From assembly GCF_000421765.1 (NCBI RefSeq), contig NZ_ATXQ01000008.1, positions 62,001 to 126,000 of the forward strand: a stretch of 64,000 bases of DNA, written 5' to 3'. A program made the position numbers and the translations under genes. This DNA comes from Denitrificimonas caeni DSM 24390 (GTDB taxonomy: Bacteria > Pseudomonadota > Gammaproteobacteria > Pseudomonadales > Pseudomonadaceae). A model generated the notes under the pieces. The model had not been told where the DNA came from and did no database searches. It saw only the letters and a list, made by a program, of their open reading frames with translations. Position 1 is the stretch's first letter, and each line of letters opens with the position of its first letter. Below are positions 35,434 to 45,815 of the stretch, one piece after another.

Positions 35434-37524
35434 TTATTGACGGCTGGCGATGGGTATTAAGCTTAACCAATCCAATAAAATACGTCCTGTTTCTGCTAAG
35501 TAAGCATCATCTTCAGGTTTGAGTTTCTTATCTTTTTCGATTTCAGCGACATGGTCGTCTTCGTCATCTTTGATCATGGTTTTTAGCAGGTCTTCACCTT
35601 TTTTGCCACGGCGAGCATTTTCAATGTCGAGCTGCTTTTTCTCGATTTTAGCGTACTGCGCGCGACGCTCAACTTCGTTGAGACTGACCTCAGTGTCTTG
35701 CATTAAACGCTGAGTGAGCGCGAGACGTGCACGGCTAAAGACAAAGTCAGGGTCGTTGTCTGTACGTGCATCATGACGTGCTTTGAGTTCGGCAATAAAG
35801 GGTTTGAAAGGGTCGCTGCTAGGCTTTAATGCAGGCTTAATGCTATCCCAAGGCATGGCTTCAGGCAGTGCGCTTTCACCAATTTCATTGATGTCCATAT
35901 CAGCAGGGTAGCTGATATCAGGAATCACCCCTTGGTGCTGAGTGCTTTGCCCAGACACGCGATAGAACTTAGCTAGAGTCAGCTTTAGTTCGCCGTGGTT
36001 GAGTGGCTGAATCGTTTGCACTGTGCCTTTACCAAAGGTTTGTCCGCCAATAATCAAGGCGCGGTGATAGTCCTGCATGGCACCTGCGAAAATTTCCGAG
36101 GCCGAAGCTGATAAGCGATTGACCAATACAGTCAGCGGACCTTTGTAGAAGACGCCTTTTTGTTCATCGGCTAAAACATCAATGCGGCCATCACTGTTGC
36201 GCACCAGTACGGTTGGACCTTGCTCAATAAATAAACCAGTCAGCTCGGTGGCTTCTTGTAATGAGCCACCACCGTTGTTACGCAGATCAATGACAATGCC
36301 TTCCACTTGTTCTTTTTGCAGTTCAGTGATCAGACGCTTAACGTCACGGGTGGTGCTTTTGTATTCAGGGTCGCCGGAACGGTAAGCTTTAAAGTCTAAG
36401 TAGAACGCTGGAATTTCAATCACACCAAGTTTGGCCTTGCGACCGTCTTGGTCAAGATGGAGGATCGATTTTTTCGCTGCTTGTTCTTCCAGTTTGACCG
36501 CTTCACGGGTCAAGGTCACCACTTTGCTGGTCTGATCGGTGGGAGCGTTGCTGGCTGGGATAATTTCCAAGCGCACTTGCGAGCCTTTTGGGCCACGAAT
36601 CAGCTTAACCACTTCATCTAAACGCCAACCAATCACGTCGACGAGCTCTTTATTGCCTTGACCGACAGCAATGATTTTGTCGGCAGGAGCAACCAGTTTA
36701 CTTTTTTCTGCAGGGCCCGCTGGAATCAAACGAACAATTTTTACGTGCTCATTATCGCCTTGCAACATCGCGCCAATGCCTTCTAGAGACAGGCTCATAT
36801 TGATGTCAAAATTCTCAGCATTATCCGGTGATAAATAATTGGTGTGCGGATCATAGGTTTGCGCAAAAGAGTTGATGTAGGCTTGGAAAACATCTTCACT
36901 GCGTGTTTGTTGCAAACGCTTCTGTTGGTTTTTGTAACGCTTGATCAGTAGCGTTTCAATCGCTTTAGGTTCTTTGTTGGCGATTTTTAACCGCAGCACT
37001 TCATCTTTTAGACGTTTGCGCCATAAGTCTTGTAGGGCTTCGTCATCGGCAGCCCATTGTGCTTTTTCACGATCAGTTTCAAACGACTCGTCGATGCTGA
37101 AGTCGATTTTATCAATACCTTGGTTAAGCTCAACCAAAGCATAATCTAAATATTGATCTAAACGCTCGAGCTGGCGTTTATAAATGCTGTAGCCAGGCTT
37201 GAGATTGCCGGCCTTAAGGAAGTCATCAAATTGTGCTTCCCAAGCGTTAAACGTCTTAATGTCGTTTGCCGTAAAGTACATGCGGGCAGGGTCAAGCATC
37301 TTTAGGTAGCCTGCATACATTTTACGTGAGCGCGCATCATCGAGCGGCGGCTTACTGTAATGATGACGCTTCAGCAGCTCAACAACGTTAAGGCTAGCTA
37401 TCATTTGGTCGCGGTCGGGTTGTAAGTAGTCCCATTGTTGTGCTTTGCTCACTGCATGTGCGGCAGGTAAAGCAGCGAGGCCAATGACTAAAGCCAGGGC
37501 TGAACGAGTTAAAGTGTGCTTCAT
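35434..37524 (-). CDS. prc: Carboxy-terminal processing (tail-specific) protease Prc
   Basis: Periplasmic S41 serine protease that trims or degrades envelope proteins, including cell-wall hydrolases. The 696-aa protein has a signal peptide (MKHTLTRSALALVIGLAALPAAHA is the likely signal, split here only for description), a PDZ domain at about 240-320, and the catalytic Ser-Lys pair in LSASASEIFAGAMQDY and GGQTFGKGTVQ. The C-terminus is long and charged as in E. coli Prc. The start at 37524 was chosen because it begins the signal; the 68 upstream codons are not credible. Confidence 0.95.
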   Translation of the reverse strand: MKHTLTRSALALVIGLAALPAAHAVSKAQQWDYLQPDRDQMIASLNVVELLKRHHYSKPPLDDARSRKMYAGYLKMLDPARMYFTANDIKTFNAWEAQFDDFLKAGNLKPGYSIYKRQLERLDQYLDYALVELNQGIDKIDFSIDESFETDREKAQWAADDEALQDLWRKRLKDEVLRLKIANKEPKAIETLLIKRYKNQQKRLQQTRSEDVFQAYINSFAQTYDPHTNYLSPDNAENFDINMSLSLEGIGAMLQGDNEHVKIVRLIPAGPAEKSKLVAPADKIIAVGQGNKELVDVIGWRLDEVVKLIRGPKGSQVRLEIIPASNAPTDQTSKVVTLTREAVKLEEQAAKKSILHLDQDGRKAKLGVIEIPAFYLDFKAYRSGDPEYKSTTRDVKRLITELQKEQVEGIVIDLRNNGGGSLQEATELTGLFIEQGPTVLVRNSDGRIDVLADEQKGVFYKGPLTVLVNRLSASASEIFAGAMQDYHRALIIGGQTFGKGTVQTIQPLNHGELKLTLAKFYRVSGQSTQHQGVIPDISYPADMDINEIGESALPEAMPWDSIKPALKPSSDPFKPFIAELKARHDARTDNDPDFVFSRARLALTQRLMQDTEVSLNEVERRAQYAKIEKKQLDIENARRGKKGEDLLKTMIKDDEDDHVAEIEKDKKLKPEDDAYLAETGRILLDWLSLIPIASRQ

Positions 37525-37653
37525 GCTGATTCTTCGTCTGAGTGAGTAATGACGCATTTTAGGCCGCCTAAAGTGTTTACAGTTCCATTGTAAGCTGTAT
37601 TCATTCAATAAATAGCTACAGTCAAACATTATGATTAACAATATGGAGGCACA

Positions 37654-38610
37654 ATGAAAGCATTGCAAGGCAATCAAGGTCGCCCAGAGCTTATTGAATG
37701 CGATGAACCACGCTGCGAAGCAGGACAAGTACGCATTCGCGTTGTCGCTGCAGGCATTAATCGTGCCGATTTATTGCAAGCAGCAGGTTTGTACCCACCG
37801 CCGCCTGGTGTCAGTAACATTCTTGGCTTGGAATGTGCAGGCATCATCAGCGAGGTCAGTAAAGGTAGTCGCTGGCAAGTGGGTGATCGCGTCTGCGCTT
37901 TACTGGCTGGTGGCGGTATGGCGGAAGAAGTCTGCGTGGATGCGCGCCATGTGTTGCCGGTGCCAGAGGGTTTAAGTTTATTGCAAGCGGCAGCGATTCC
38001 AGAAGTGTATGCCACTGCTTGGTTAAACATATTCCAGTTGGCCAAACTGCAGCCGGGTGAGAAAGTGCTGTTGCATGCCGGTGCTAGCGGTGTAGGTTCG
38101 GCGGCAATTCAGTTGTGTAAGGCTTTTCACAGTCCATGCTGGGTCAGTGTGGGTTCGGCGGAGCGTTTAGCCTACTGCCAAACACTGGGCGCCGAAGGCG
38201 GTGTGATACGCGGTGACAATATCGATGGTTTGCAGGATTTCGCGCCTTTTGATGTGATTCTTGATCCTGTCGGTGCCAGCTATGCCGCGCTCAATTTGAA
38301 AATATTGGGCCTTGATGGGCGCTGGGTGAATATAGGCTTGATGGGCGGGCGCCGTGCTGAGCTTGATCTAGCACAGTTGCTGAGCAAAAGGGTTCAGTTG
38401 ATTGGTTCAACCTTACGCAGTCGCAGTGATGCATTTAAGGGCGAACTGATTGCTCAACTCACTGATAAAGTCTGGCCGCTGTTTAGCAGTGGTGCATTAG
38501 ACCCGCAGGTGGAAGAGGTGTTTGCTTGGACCGATGCTGAAGCGGCTTTTGCACGATTGGCAAGCAATCAGGTTAACGGGAAAGTGGTGTTGCAAATTTC
38601 TGCTGAATGA
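37654..38610 (+). CDS. NAD(P)H quinone oxidoreductase, PIG3 family
   Basis: A 318-aa zinc-independent medium-chain dehydrogenase/reductase. It shows GINRADLLQAAGLYPPPPG, the PIG3-family signature, and the nucleotide loop HAGASGVGSAAIQL. The catalytic zinc ligands of alcohol dehydrogenases are absent. It is probably a quinone or enone reductase in stress or redox balance. It is divergent from prc (129 bases between starts) and convergent with the manganese exporter. An AATATGGAGG ribosome site precedes the ATG. Confidence 0.93.
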   Translation: MKALQGNQGRPELIECDEPRCEAGQVRIRVVAAGINRADLLQAAGLYPPPPGVSNILGLECAGIISEVSKGSRWQVGDRVCALLAGGGMAEEVCVDARHVLPVPEGLSLLQAAAIPEVYATAWLNIFQLAKLQPGEKVLLHAGASGVGSAAIQLCKAFHSPCWVSVGSAERLAYCQTLGAEGGVIRGDNIDGLQDFAPFDVILDPVGASYAALNLKILGLDGRWVNIGLMGGRRAELDLAQLLSKRVQLIGSTLRSRSDAFKGELIAQLTDKVWPLFSSGALDPQVEEVFAWTDAEAAFARLASNQVNGKVVLQISAE

Positions 38611-38664
38611 GCTGTGGAAAACTGCAGCGCGCGGCCTAAACAGCGTGCTGCAGTATTATTTGGC

Positions 38665-39234
38665 TTATGCGTACAGTGCTTGCCAAGCGCAATACAGAGC
38701 GAAGATAAGAAAGCCTGTAGCAGCAATAGCGCGAATCAGTTTCAGCGGTAAGCGCTCAGCGGCAAAATTACCGATTAAGACCACTGGTACATTGGCTAAC
38801 AGCATGCCCAGCGTGGTACCGCAGACCACCATCCAGAAATACTCAAATTGCGCCGCAAGCATCACCGTGGCAACTTGCGTTTTGTCACCCATTTCGGCAA
38901 TAAAAAAAGCTATCAAGGTTGCCATAAATGGGCCGTATTTAACTGCAATATTACCGTCATCATCGAGTTTGTCGGGAATCAGTGTCCACGCAGCAACCGC
39001 TAAAAAGCAGGCAGCTAAGAGCCATAGCAAAGTCGCTTGGGAAAATAGTTGTGCGACTTGATAACCCACGGCTGCAGCTAAAAAATGATTCGCCAGCGTA
39101 GCAATTAAGATGCCGATAATAATCGGTACGGGCTTGCGGTAACGCGCAGCGAGAAGTAAGGCAAGCAGCTGGGTTTTGTCGCCGATTTCAGCCAGAGTTA
39201 CGATGCCAGTTGAGATGAAGAGTGTTTCAAACAT
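38665..39234 (-). CDS. Manganese exporter of the UPF0016/GDT1/TMEM165 family (MneA-like)
   Basis: A 189-aa inner-membrane protein with six predicted helices in two repeats, each carrying the E-x-G-D-K-T motif (AEIGDKTQ near residue 16 and AEMGDKTQ near 91). These acidic motifs bind the cation in this family. Bacterial members such as MneA export manganese. Its leader contains a yybP-ykoY riboswitch, which senses Mn2+, supporting that role directly. The AAGG ribosome site lies just after the riboswitch. Confidence 0.92.
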   Translation of the reverse strand: MFETLFISTGIVTLAEIGDKTQLLALLLAARYRKPVPIIIGILIATLANHFLAAAVGYQVAQLFSQATLLWLLAACFLAVAAWTLIPDKLDDDGNIAVKYGPFMATLIAFFIAEMGDKTQVATVMLAAQFEYFWMVVCGTTLGMLLANVPVVLIGNFAAERLPLKLIRAIAATGFLIFALYCAWQALYA

Positions 39235-39304
39235 ACAAAAAACCTTAGGGCGGACAGATTAGACAACCATGACACACACAGCCTTGCCACCCGGTAAGGT
39301 TATG

Positions 39305-39455
39305 TATGTCATGGGTCTCGCCAGCCTAAGTTATGCGCCGTAACTGCATGTGCATAAACCAAGGTGTACACGCCATGATCTGCTGATCAAGTATGTTGAC
39401 GTGCACGCTATGAAGCATTTCATAGCCGACTACTCCCCCAAGACGGGGCAATACT
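39305..39455 (-). promoter_or_regulatory. yybP-ykoY manganese riboswitch
   Basis: Read leftward, the leader contains TTGGGGGAGTAG (about 39430-39442), GTCAACATAC (about 39394-39403) and CTGGCGAGACC (about 39314-39324), the diagnostic Mn2+-binding elements of the yybP-ykoY class. A long pairing (CATGACATACAT... with ...GTGTGTGTCATG, about 39269-39313) lies between the aptamer and the start codon and may be the expression platform. The boundaries are approximate. Confidence 0.93.
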
Positions 39456-39502
39456 AAGTAAAGGCTGTGCTTAAATCAAGACAAACAGCCAGTTCTCTAG
39501 CT

Positions 39503-41968
39503 TTAGATCTGCTCATCATCGTCATCGGTGACTTGACGAATCGACAAGCGAATCTCCGCCGGAAGTACGCGTTTGGCTGCATTTTCTGCTAATGCGCCAA
39601 GCTTGTCGTGGTAACTGAGTTTACCTTCTGCATTGGCCTGCACTACACCCTCATTGATGAGGGTCTGAATAAAGTGACGGAATAAGCTTTTATCAAAAAA
39701 CTCAGGTGCATTGAGCCCATGCAGGATTGATAAACGCTGCGCCATAACGGTGCATAGCGCTTCCAGTTGCTGCGCATCCAGAGCGTTTTGGCCTTTATTG
39801 AGTAACAAAGCAATGGCCATATAAAAGCGCTGTAAGGTTTGTAGCAGCGTGCGCGACAGCAGGCTAAGCAAAACATAATGCTGCGAACTGGGTGCAGGAC
39901 GCTGGTAGGTTTCACCATCGCGCTGCAATAAGCCATGCTCAACAAAGCTGGCCAGCCATTGATCAATCACTGCATCCAGTTCGTCCAGCGACCAATGGGT
40001 AAATAGTTCGGCTTGTAAATAGGGGTAGAGCGCGCGGGCCAGTGCAATAATTTGGTTGCGCGTCATCCGCGCATTGCTATGGAAAAAGCTGGCTAATAAC
40101 GCTGGCAGGGCAAATACATGCAAAACATTATTGCGGTAGTAGGTCATCAGTACCGCATTGTGTTCATCTAAATAGTAGATGCGTCCCAGCGCGTCTTTTT
40201 GCTCGCTGATCAACTGCATATCACGCACATAGTGGGTGATGCTGACGCCATCGCCTTCAGGTAAGGAAGTATAAGCGGAATAGGGCACGCTGCGCAGCAA
40301 TGACAAATACAGGTTAATCACCCGCGCCAAGGCGTTTTCATCCAAGGCTAAACGCTGAGTTGACAGCAGTGCTGAGGCAACCAGATTGACTGGGTTGATG
40401 GCTGCTGCGGCATTGATGTGCTGGGCGATGCGCGTGGCCAACTGCTGCGCCGCAGGGCCTACTGATGCAGGGTTTTCATGAGTGATTTCTTGCTGCCAAT
40501 TGGGCTGTTGTTGGTTCATGAACTCAGTCAGTTTTAACGGTTGCCCAAAATTCACCGACACATGGCCAAAACGCTGTTTACGAATGGCAGCAATCACGCG
40601 AAACACATCGAAAAAGGATTCTTTTTTCTTGCTGGCGCCACGCAGCTCGCCCAGGTAAGTACGGCCTTCAAGGACCCGCTCATAACCGATGTACACCGGC
40701 ACAAAAACGATGGGTAAGCGTTGCGAGCGCAGAAAACTATTTAAAGTGATGGCGAGCATGCCGGTTTTGGGTTGTAAGGTGCGTCCTGTGCGTGAGCGAC
40801 CGCCTTCAACAAAGTATTCAACCGGAAAGCCTTTAGTGAATAAGGTGTGCAGGTATTCGTTAAAGACGCTGGCGTACAGTGGATTGCCACGGAAGGTGCG
40901 GCGCATAAAAAACGCACCGCCACGACGTAATAAACCACCAATAACCGGCATATTGAGATTAATGCCGGCGGCAATGTGCGGCGGTGTTAAACCATTGGTA
41001 AATAGCAAGTAAGACATCAGCAAGTAGTCAATGTGGCTACGATGGCAGGGCACATAAATAATTTCGTGGCCGTGGGCAATCTCACGTACGCCATCAAGAT
41101 TATTGACCTTGATGCCATCATAAAATTTATTCCAAAACCAACTCAGCACCAACTCTAAAAAACGAATCGCGGTGTAAGCGTAGTCTGAAGCAATCTCGTT
41201 ACCGTATTTAAGCGCACGCTGTTGGGCTTTTTCGATGCTGATGCCATCACGCTCAGCTTCTTCAATAATACGTTGGTGCACCTGTGGTTCATGGATGAGC
41301 GCTTTGACCAAGTTGCGCCGGTGTGAAAGGTCTGGACCAATGACCGCCGCTTTACTATTGCGAAAGTGTACGCGCAGCAAGCGGTGCAACATGCGCTGAG
41401 TGCGTTCCTCACCTTTGCCTTGTGCGACTAGTTCGGCCAGTTGAATCGGCGCAGAAAACTGTACGCGGGTTTTATGGCCGAGGATGAGTACCTGAAATAA
41501 GCGTCGTAAGCGCCCGGTGACTGCCCAGCTATCCGCCAGTAGCAATTTCCACGGGCTGGTTTCTCGGTCCGGCGATTGCCCCCAGAATACGGTGACCGGC
41601 ACGACTTGCACATTGCTGATCTGCCCTGATTCAACCGCTTGCACCAGTTTTTTTAATGTGGGTGCAATGTGCTGGGTGGTTTTTCGTCCAGCCCAGTCTG
41701 GCTCAAGGCGCAGATAGAAAAAGCTGGCTAACTGCTCTAAAGACGGTTCATTGATGTGCGCAATTGGGCGATTGAGGCCTGCTTTACGACACTCATTGTC
41801 GAGTACCACGAGATCGCTGATGGAGGGTTTCTGCAGGACATAGACCTGCGGCACGTCGCTGCGCAAACTAAGGAAGACGCTGCTGTCGATGGTTTCTGAG
41901 CGCACCCATAGCAGTAACAAGCGGCGTAAGACAGAAAAATACAAGCGACGAATCGATGAAAAACTCAT
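39503..41968 (-). CDS. plsB: Glycerol-3-phosphate 1-O-acyltransferase PlsB
   Basis: Inner-membrane-associated enzyme that makes lysophosphatidic acid, the first step of phospholipid synthesis. The 821-aa protein has the acyltransferase block [10 protein letters not shown], with catalytic His at 309 and Asp at 314. Block II (GGAFFMRR), block III ([11 protein letters not shown]) and block IV (VPVYIGYE) follow. The ATG at 41968 gives a start resembling other Pseudomonas PlsB ([13 protein letters not shown]); a TTG at 41989 is possible but less likely. It is a single gene. Confidence 0.97.
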   Translation of the reverse strand: MSFSSIRRLYFSVLRRLLLLWVRSETIDSSVFLSLRSDVPQVYVLQKPSISDLVVLDNECRKAGLNRPIAHINEPSLEQLASFFYLRLEPDWAGRKTTQHIAPTLKKLVQAVESGQISNVQVVPVTVFWGQSPDRETSPWKLLLADSWAVTGRLRRLFQVLILGHKTRVQFSAPIQLAELVAQGKGEERTQRMLHRLLRVHFRNSKAAVIGPDLSHRRNLVKALIHEPQVHQRIIEEAERDGISIEKAQQRALKYGNEIASDYAYTAIRFLELVLSWFWNKFYDGIKVNNLDGVREIAHGHEIIYVPCHRSHIDYLLMSYLLFTNGLTPPHIAAGINLNMPVIGGLLRRGGAFFMRRTFRGNPLYASVFNEYLHTLFTKGFPVEYFVEGGRSRTGRTLQPKTGMLAITLNSFLRSQRLPIVFVPVYIGYERVLEGRTYLGELRGASKKKESFFDVFRVIAAIRKQRFGHVSVNFGQPLKLTEFMNQQQPNWQQEITHENPASVGPAAQQLATRIAQHINAAAAINPVNLVASALLSTQRLALDENALARVINLYLSLLRSVPYSAYTSLPEGDGVSITHYVRDMQLISEQKDALGRIYYLDEHNAVLMTYYRNNVLHVFALPALLASFFHSNARMTRNQIIALARALYPYLQAELFTHWSLDELDAVIDQWLASFVEHGLLQRDGETYQRPAPSSQHYVLLSLLSRTLLQTLQRFYMAIALLLNKGQNALDAQQLEALCTVMAQRLSILHGLNAPEFFDKSLFRHFIQTLINEGVVQANAEGKLSYHDKLGALAENAAKRVLPAEIRLSIRQVTDDDDEQI

Positions 41969-42246
41969 AAACAATGGATCCCAGATCAAGAGCAGTTGTG
42001 TGTAATAAAATAAAAGTTATTAAAAAATATTTCTTCAAAGCAATGACAAGATTACGCTTTTTACGCCAATTTAACCGCTAAAAATAGACACACTGCAGTC
42101 ATAAAGCGACAAATCTCATTTTAATCCTTAGCTTGACTGCTATGCTCTTTCTTTTTTCAATATGCAGTGGCACAGTTCTGCAGTTTTCTTTAACCGCTTT
42201 ATATTAAGGCGGTAAACCCGTAGTGATAGTTGGATAGGGTGGAGTA

Positions 42247-43170
42247 ATGATCAAAGTAACGCACTTAACGAAACGCTTTGTGCAGCAGGTGGCGGTGGAT
42301 GACCTGTCATTTACCATTGAGCCCGGTGAAGTGGTTGGTTTTTTAGGCCCCAATGGTGCGGGTAAATCAACCACGATGAAAATGCTCACAGGCTTTTTAC
42401 AGCCTTGCGAGGGCAATGTCAGTATTTGTGGTTTTGATATTGGCAAGCAAACCCTGCAAGCGCAGCGTCTGATCGGTTATTTACCAGAAGGCGCGCCGTG
42501 CTATGGCGATATGAGTGTCGGTGATTTTCTCAGTTTTATTGGCCAGGTTCGCGGCTATCGCGGCAAAGAACTCAAGCAGCGGGTGGCGCGCGCCATTGCT
42601 TTGGTTGAGTTAGAGCGCGTGGTTGAGCAAAACATTGATACCTTGTCCAAAGGTTTCAAACGTCGTGTTGGTTTGGCTCAAGCGGTAATGCATGACCCTA
42701 AAGTGTTGATTCTGGATGAGCCCACCGATGGTCTCGACCCCAATCAAAAGCATCAAGTGCGTAAGCTGATTAAAAGCTTGGCAGTGGATCGCATTGTCAT
42801 TATTTCTACGCATATTTTAGAAGAAGTCAGCGCGCTTTGTACTCGTGCGATGGTGATCAGCCACGGTCGTTTGCTGATTGATGAAACGCCGTACGCGTTA
42901 CAAAGTCGCTCACGTTATCACCAGGCTGTGACCATCCTTGCTGAACAGCCGTTGGATCGACAGCTATTACAAGCGCTGCCTGGCGTGATGGCTCTTGAAG
43001 ATAACCCGCTGGACGGCAGCATCACTTTATTAGCTAAGCCTGGCGAAGTGATTTTTCCTGCAGTGAACCAATTGATTCACGCCCAAGGCTGGCAAGTACG
43101 TGAACTGGAAGTGGAACGTGGTCGCTTAGATGAAGTGTTCCGCAGTTTGACCCGTGGAGATGCAGCATGA
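42247..43170 (+). CDS. ABC transporter ATPase, GldA type
   Basis: A 307-aa ATPase component. Walker A GPNGAGKST is near residue 33-41, the signature is LSKGFKRRVGLAQAV, Walker B is VLILDEPTDGLDP. It is the first of three overlapping or adjacent genes (4-base overlap with the permease). The family is named from gliding motility but is common in non-gliding proteobacteria, where the function is unknown. The leader (41969-42246) holds a short hairpin near 42191-42212. Confidence 0.92.
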   Translation: MIKVTHLTKRFVQQVAVDDLSFTIEPGEVVGFLGPNGAGKSTTMKMLTGFLQPCEGNVSICGFDIGKQTLQAQRLIGYLPEGAPCYGDMSVGDFLSFIGQVRGYRGKELKQRVARAIALVELERVVEQNIDTLSKGFKRRVGLAQAVMHDPKVLILDEPTDGLDPNQKHQVRKLIKSLAVDRIVIISTHILEEVSALCTRAMVISHGRLLIDETPYALQSRSRYHQAVTILAEQPLDRQLLQALPGVMALEDNPLDGSITLLAKPGEVIFPAVNQLIHAQGWQVRELEVERGRLDEVFRSLTRGDAA

Positions 43171-43901
43171 AGCAGCTACCGATTATTTTTAAACGAGAAT
43201 TTACCAGCTTTTTTGCCACACCTTTGGCCTATGTGTTTTTGCTGATTTTCCTCGTGCTATCGAGCGTATTTACTTTTTATCTGAGTGGTTTTTATGAGAG
43301 TGGGCAGGCCAATCTCAATCCGTTTTTTAATTTTCACCCGTGGTTGTACCTGTTTTTAGTGCCCGCGCTGGCCATGCGGATGTGGGCTGAAGAGCGTAAA
43401 AGCGGCACCATTGAGCTGTTGATGACCTTGCCAATTACCCGCTTTGAAAGCGTGGTGGGAAAGTTCTTGGCGGCGTGGGTGTTTGCCGGCATCGCTTTGT
43501 TGCTGACCTTTCCCATGGTGCTGACGGTCAATTATCTGGGTGATCCTGATAATGGCGCGATTTTGACCGGATATTTGGGCAGTTGGTTGTTGGTGGGTGC
43601 TTACTTGTCGGTCGGCTCCTGTATGTCGGCCTTGGCAAAAAACCAAGTGATTGCCTTTATCTTAACTGTGAGTTTGTGCTTTCTCTTTGTGGTGAGTGGT
43701 TTCTCGCTGGTTTTAGATGTATTTAATGGCTGGGCACCGCAGTGGTTGCTCGATGTTGTTGCATCCTTTAGTTTTTTAACGCGCTTCCAAGCGATCAGTA
43801 AAGGAGTAATTGATGTGCGTGATCTTCTTTATTTCTTAAGCTTTATTACGGCTTGGCTGATGGCCACTGCGGTCGTGATTGATTTGAAGAAGGCGGACTA
43901 A
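43167..43901 (+). CDS. ABC-2 type permease, GldF-like
   Basis: A 244-aa integral membrane protein with six predicted helices, starting MKQLPIIFKREFTSFFATPL, which is typical of ABC-2 permeases in this family. The segment RMWAEERKSGTIELLMTLP is the conserved cytoplasmic loop. It overlaps the ATPase gene by 4 bases and is followed after 2 bases by the auxiliary GldG-like gene, so all three form one transcript and probably one complex. Confidence 0.92.
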   Translation: MKQLPIIFKREFTSFFATPLAYVFLLIFLVLSSVFTFYLSGFYESGQANLNPFFNFHPWLYLFLVPALAMRMWAEERKSGTIELLMTLPITRFESVVGKFLAAWVFAGIALLLTFPMVLTVNYLGDPDNGAILTGYLGSWLLVGAYLSVGSCMSALAKNQVIAFILTVSLCFLFVVSGFSLVLDVFNGWAPQWLLDVVASFSFLTRFQAISKGVIDVRDLLYFLSFITAWLMATAVVIDLKKAD

Positions 43902-43903
43902 AC

Positions 43904-45751
43904 ATGAGACGTTTAATGTATTCCAGTGTGGGCCTTGTCCTTATCGCTGTAGCCTTTGTTGGCTTCAACGTGCTGTCCAATGGTCTGTTTAAAAACACTC
44001 AACTCGATTTTACCGAGCAAAAACTGTACACCTTGTCGAATGGGACCAAACAGCTGCTCAGTGAGCTACAAGAGCCCATCAGTTTGCAGTACTTCTATTC
44101 TAATAAAGCCACGCGTGATGTACCCATGTTGCGTAACTATGCCCAGCGCGTTGAAGAGCTGTTGGATGCTTATGTGCGCATGGCTGATGGCAAGTTACGT
44201 TTAGAAGTGATTGATCCGGAAGCTTTCTCTGAAGATGAAGACCGTGCTGCAGCGTTAGGTCTGCAAGCGGTGCCACTAGAGCAAGATGGTGCGCAGTTGT
44301 ACTTTGGTTTAGCTGCAAAGAATACTCAAGGCGATGAGCAGATCATTCCGTTTTTCGCTTTGGATCAAGAAGAACTTTTAGAGTATGAACTCAGCCGTTT
44401 GATCAGTAGTGTGGCACAAACCGAACGCCCAGTGATTGGTGTGCTATCTGGGCTGCCGCTTAATGGCGGTTTTGATATGCAAGCAGGGCAGCCGCAGCCT
44501 GCTTGGACAATTCTTGAGGAAGTGCGTCAGCAGTTTGCCATTGAGAGTTTGAAGGATGATGTTGATCTGATTCCAGAACACATCCGCACGCTATTATTGG
44601 TCCACCCCAAACACCTTGGTGAAGCGACACGCTACGCCATTGACCAGTTTGTATTGGGCGGCGGTAAGCTTTTAGTCTTCGTTGATCCTTATAGCGAAGC
44701 GGATACCGGAACAGGGATGCCAGGTGAGTTGGCCGTTGATAAAACCTCAGACTTACCTGAGCTGTTCAAGGCTTGGGGCGTGCGCATGCTGCCTGATCAA
44801 GTGGTGGGCGATGGCGTCTATGCCATGTCGGTTGGCGTAGGTGCGCAGCAGCGTGCAGTGCGTCACCCAGGTTGGCTTGCTCTGCCGAAAAAGGCCTTAG
44901 ACAGCAGTGATGTGATCACGGCGCAATTGAATGACATCACTTTAGCCACCGCCGGTATTTTACAGCCGCTGGAAAACGCAAAAACGCAATTTACCCCGTT
45001 ATTGCACAGCTCTGAATATGCCATGCCCTTTAGTGCGCAGCGTTTTGCCATGCTGCAAAATCCTGAAGATTTATTGGCTGAGCTTGAGCCAACCGGTGAG
45101 CGCTATGTGCTGGCGGCGCGGATTAGTGGTCCGGCGACTACAGCCTTTGCGGATGGTATTGAAGGGCGTGAGAAAGGCTTACAAAGCGCTGAAAACATCA
45201 ATGTGATTGTGGTGGCTGATACCGATATGCTCAGTGATCGCATGTGGGTGCAGGTGCAAGATTTCTTTGGTCAGAGTTTGCCGCAGCCTTGGGCCGACAA
45301 TGGCAGCTTTGCGATTAATGCTTTGGATAACTTGTCGGGCTCGGATGCATTAATTAGCATTCGTTCGCGCGGTAATTTTAATCGTCCCTTTACCGTGGTG
45401 GATAATTTACAGCGCAGTGCTCAAGAGCGTTTTCGTAAAAAAGAGCACGAGTTGCAAAGCCGTTTAGCCGCCACGGAAGAAAAACTCATTGCGCTACAGC
45501 AGGCCACTGACCCAGAGAAGAATCTGGAGTTAACCCCTGAGCAACAAGCCACTGTGCAGCAGTTCTTAGCTGAGAAGTTACAGCTGCGTAAAGAGTTGCG
45601 TGAAGTGCGCTACCAGCTCAATGCCGATATTGAGTCGTTAGGCACTAAGCTGAAGTTCTTTAATATTGGCGTGATGCCGATCTTGCTGACCTTTATGCTG
45701 ATTATGTTTAGCCTAACGCGGCGTATTCGTCGGATGCAGATTGCTGATTAA
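43904..45751 (+). CDS. GldG-like ABC auxiliary protein
   Basis: A 615-aa protein with an N-terminal membrane anchor (about 5-25), a large extracytoplasmic ABC_transp_aux domain (DFTEQKLYTLSNGTKQLL..., VLSGLPLNGGFDMQAG...), a coiled-coil (about 510-585) and a C-terminal helix. In other genomes this gene is often followed by a DUF4340 partner. Here a terminator follows directly, so that partner is absent from the operon. The substrate is unknown. Confidence 0.9.
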   Translation: MRRLMYSSVGLVLIAVAFVGFNVLSNGLFKNTQLDFTEQKLYTLSNGTKQLLSELQEPISLQYFYSNKATRDVPMLRNYAQRVEELLDAYVRMADGKLRLEVIDPEAFSEDEDRAAALGLQAVPLEQDGAQLYFGLAAKNTQGDEQIIPFFALDQEELLEYELSRLISSVAQTERPVIGVLSGLPLNGGFDMQAGQPQPAWTILEEVRQQFAIESLKDDVDLIPEHIRTLLLVHPKHLGEATRYAIDQFVLGGGKLLVFVDPYSEADTGTGMPGELAVDKTSDLPELFKAWGVRMLPDQVVGDGVYAMSVGVGAQQRAVRHPGWLALPKKALDSSDVITAQLNDITLATAGILQPLENAKTQFTPLLHSSEYAMPFSAQRFAMLQNPEDLLAELEPTGERYVLAARISGPATTAFADGIEGREKGLQSAENINVIVVADTDMLSDRMWVQVQDFFGQSLPQPWADNGSFAINALDNLSGSDALISIRSRGNFNRPFTVVDNLQRSAQERFRKKEHELQSRLAATEEKLIALQQATDPEKNLELTPEQQATVQQFLAEKLQLRKELREVRYQLNADIESLGTKLKFFNIGVMPILLTFMLIMFSLTRRIRRMQIAD

Positions 45752-45766
45752 TTTTAGGCAGCGCAC

Positions 45767-45802
45767 AAAAAAGCCAGATCCTTAACGGAGTCTGGCTTTT
45801 TT
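45767..45802. terminator. Bidirectional terminator between the GldG-like and MCP genes
   Basis: AAAAAAGCCAGA pairs perfectly with TCTGGCTTTTTT around a 12-base loop. It serves both convergent genes. Confidence 0.9.
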
Positions 45803-45815
45803 AATTGCATATTTG

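Noticed and set aside
38623..38653. CTGCAGC...GCTGCAG inverted repeat after the quinone reductase gene as a terminator
   Set aside because: The arms are only 7 bp and no T run follows; not strong enough to annotate.
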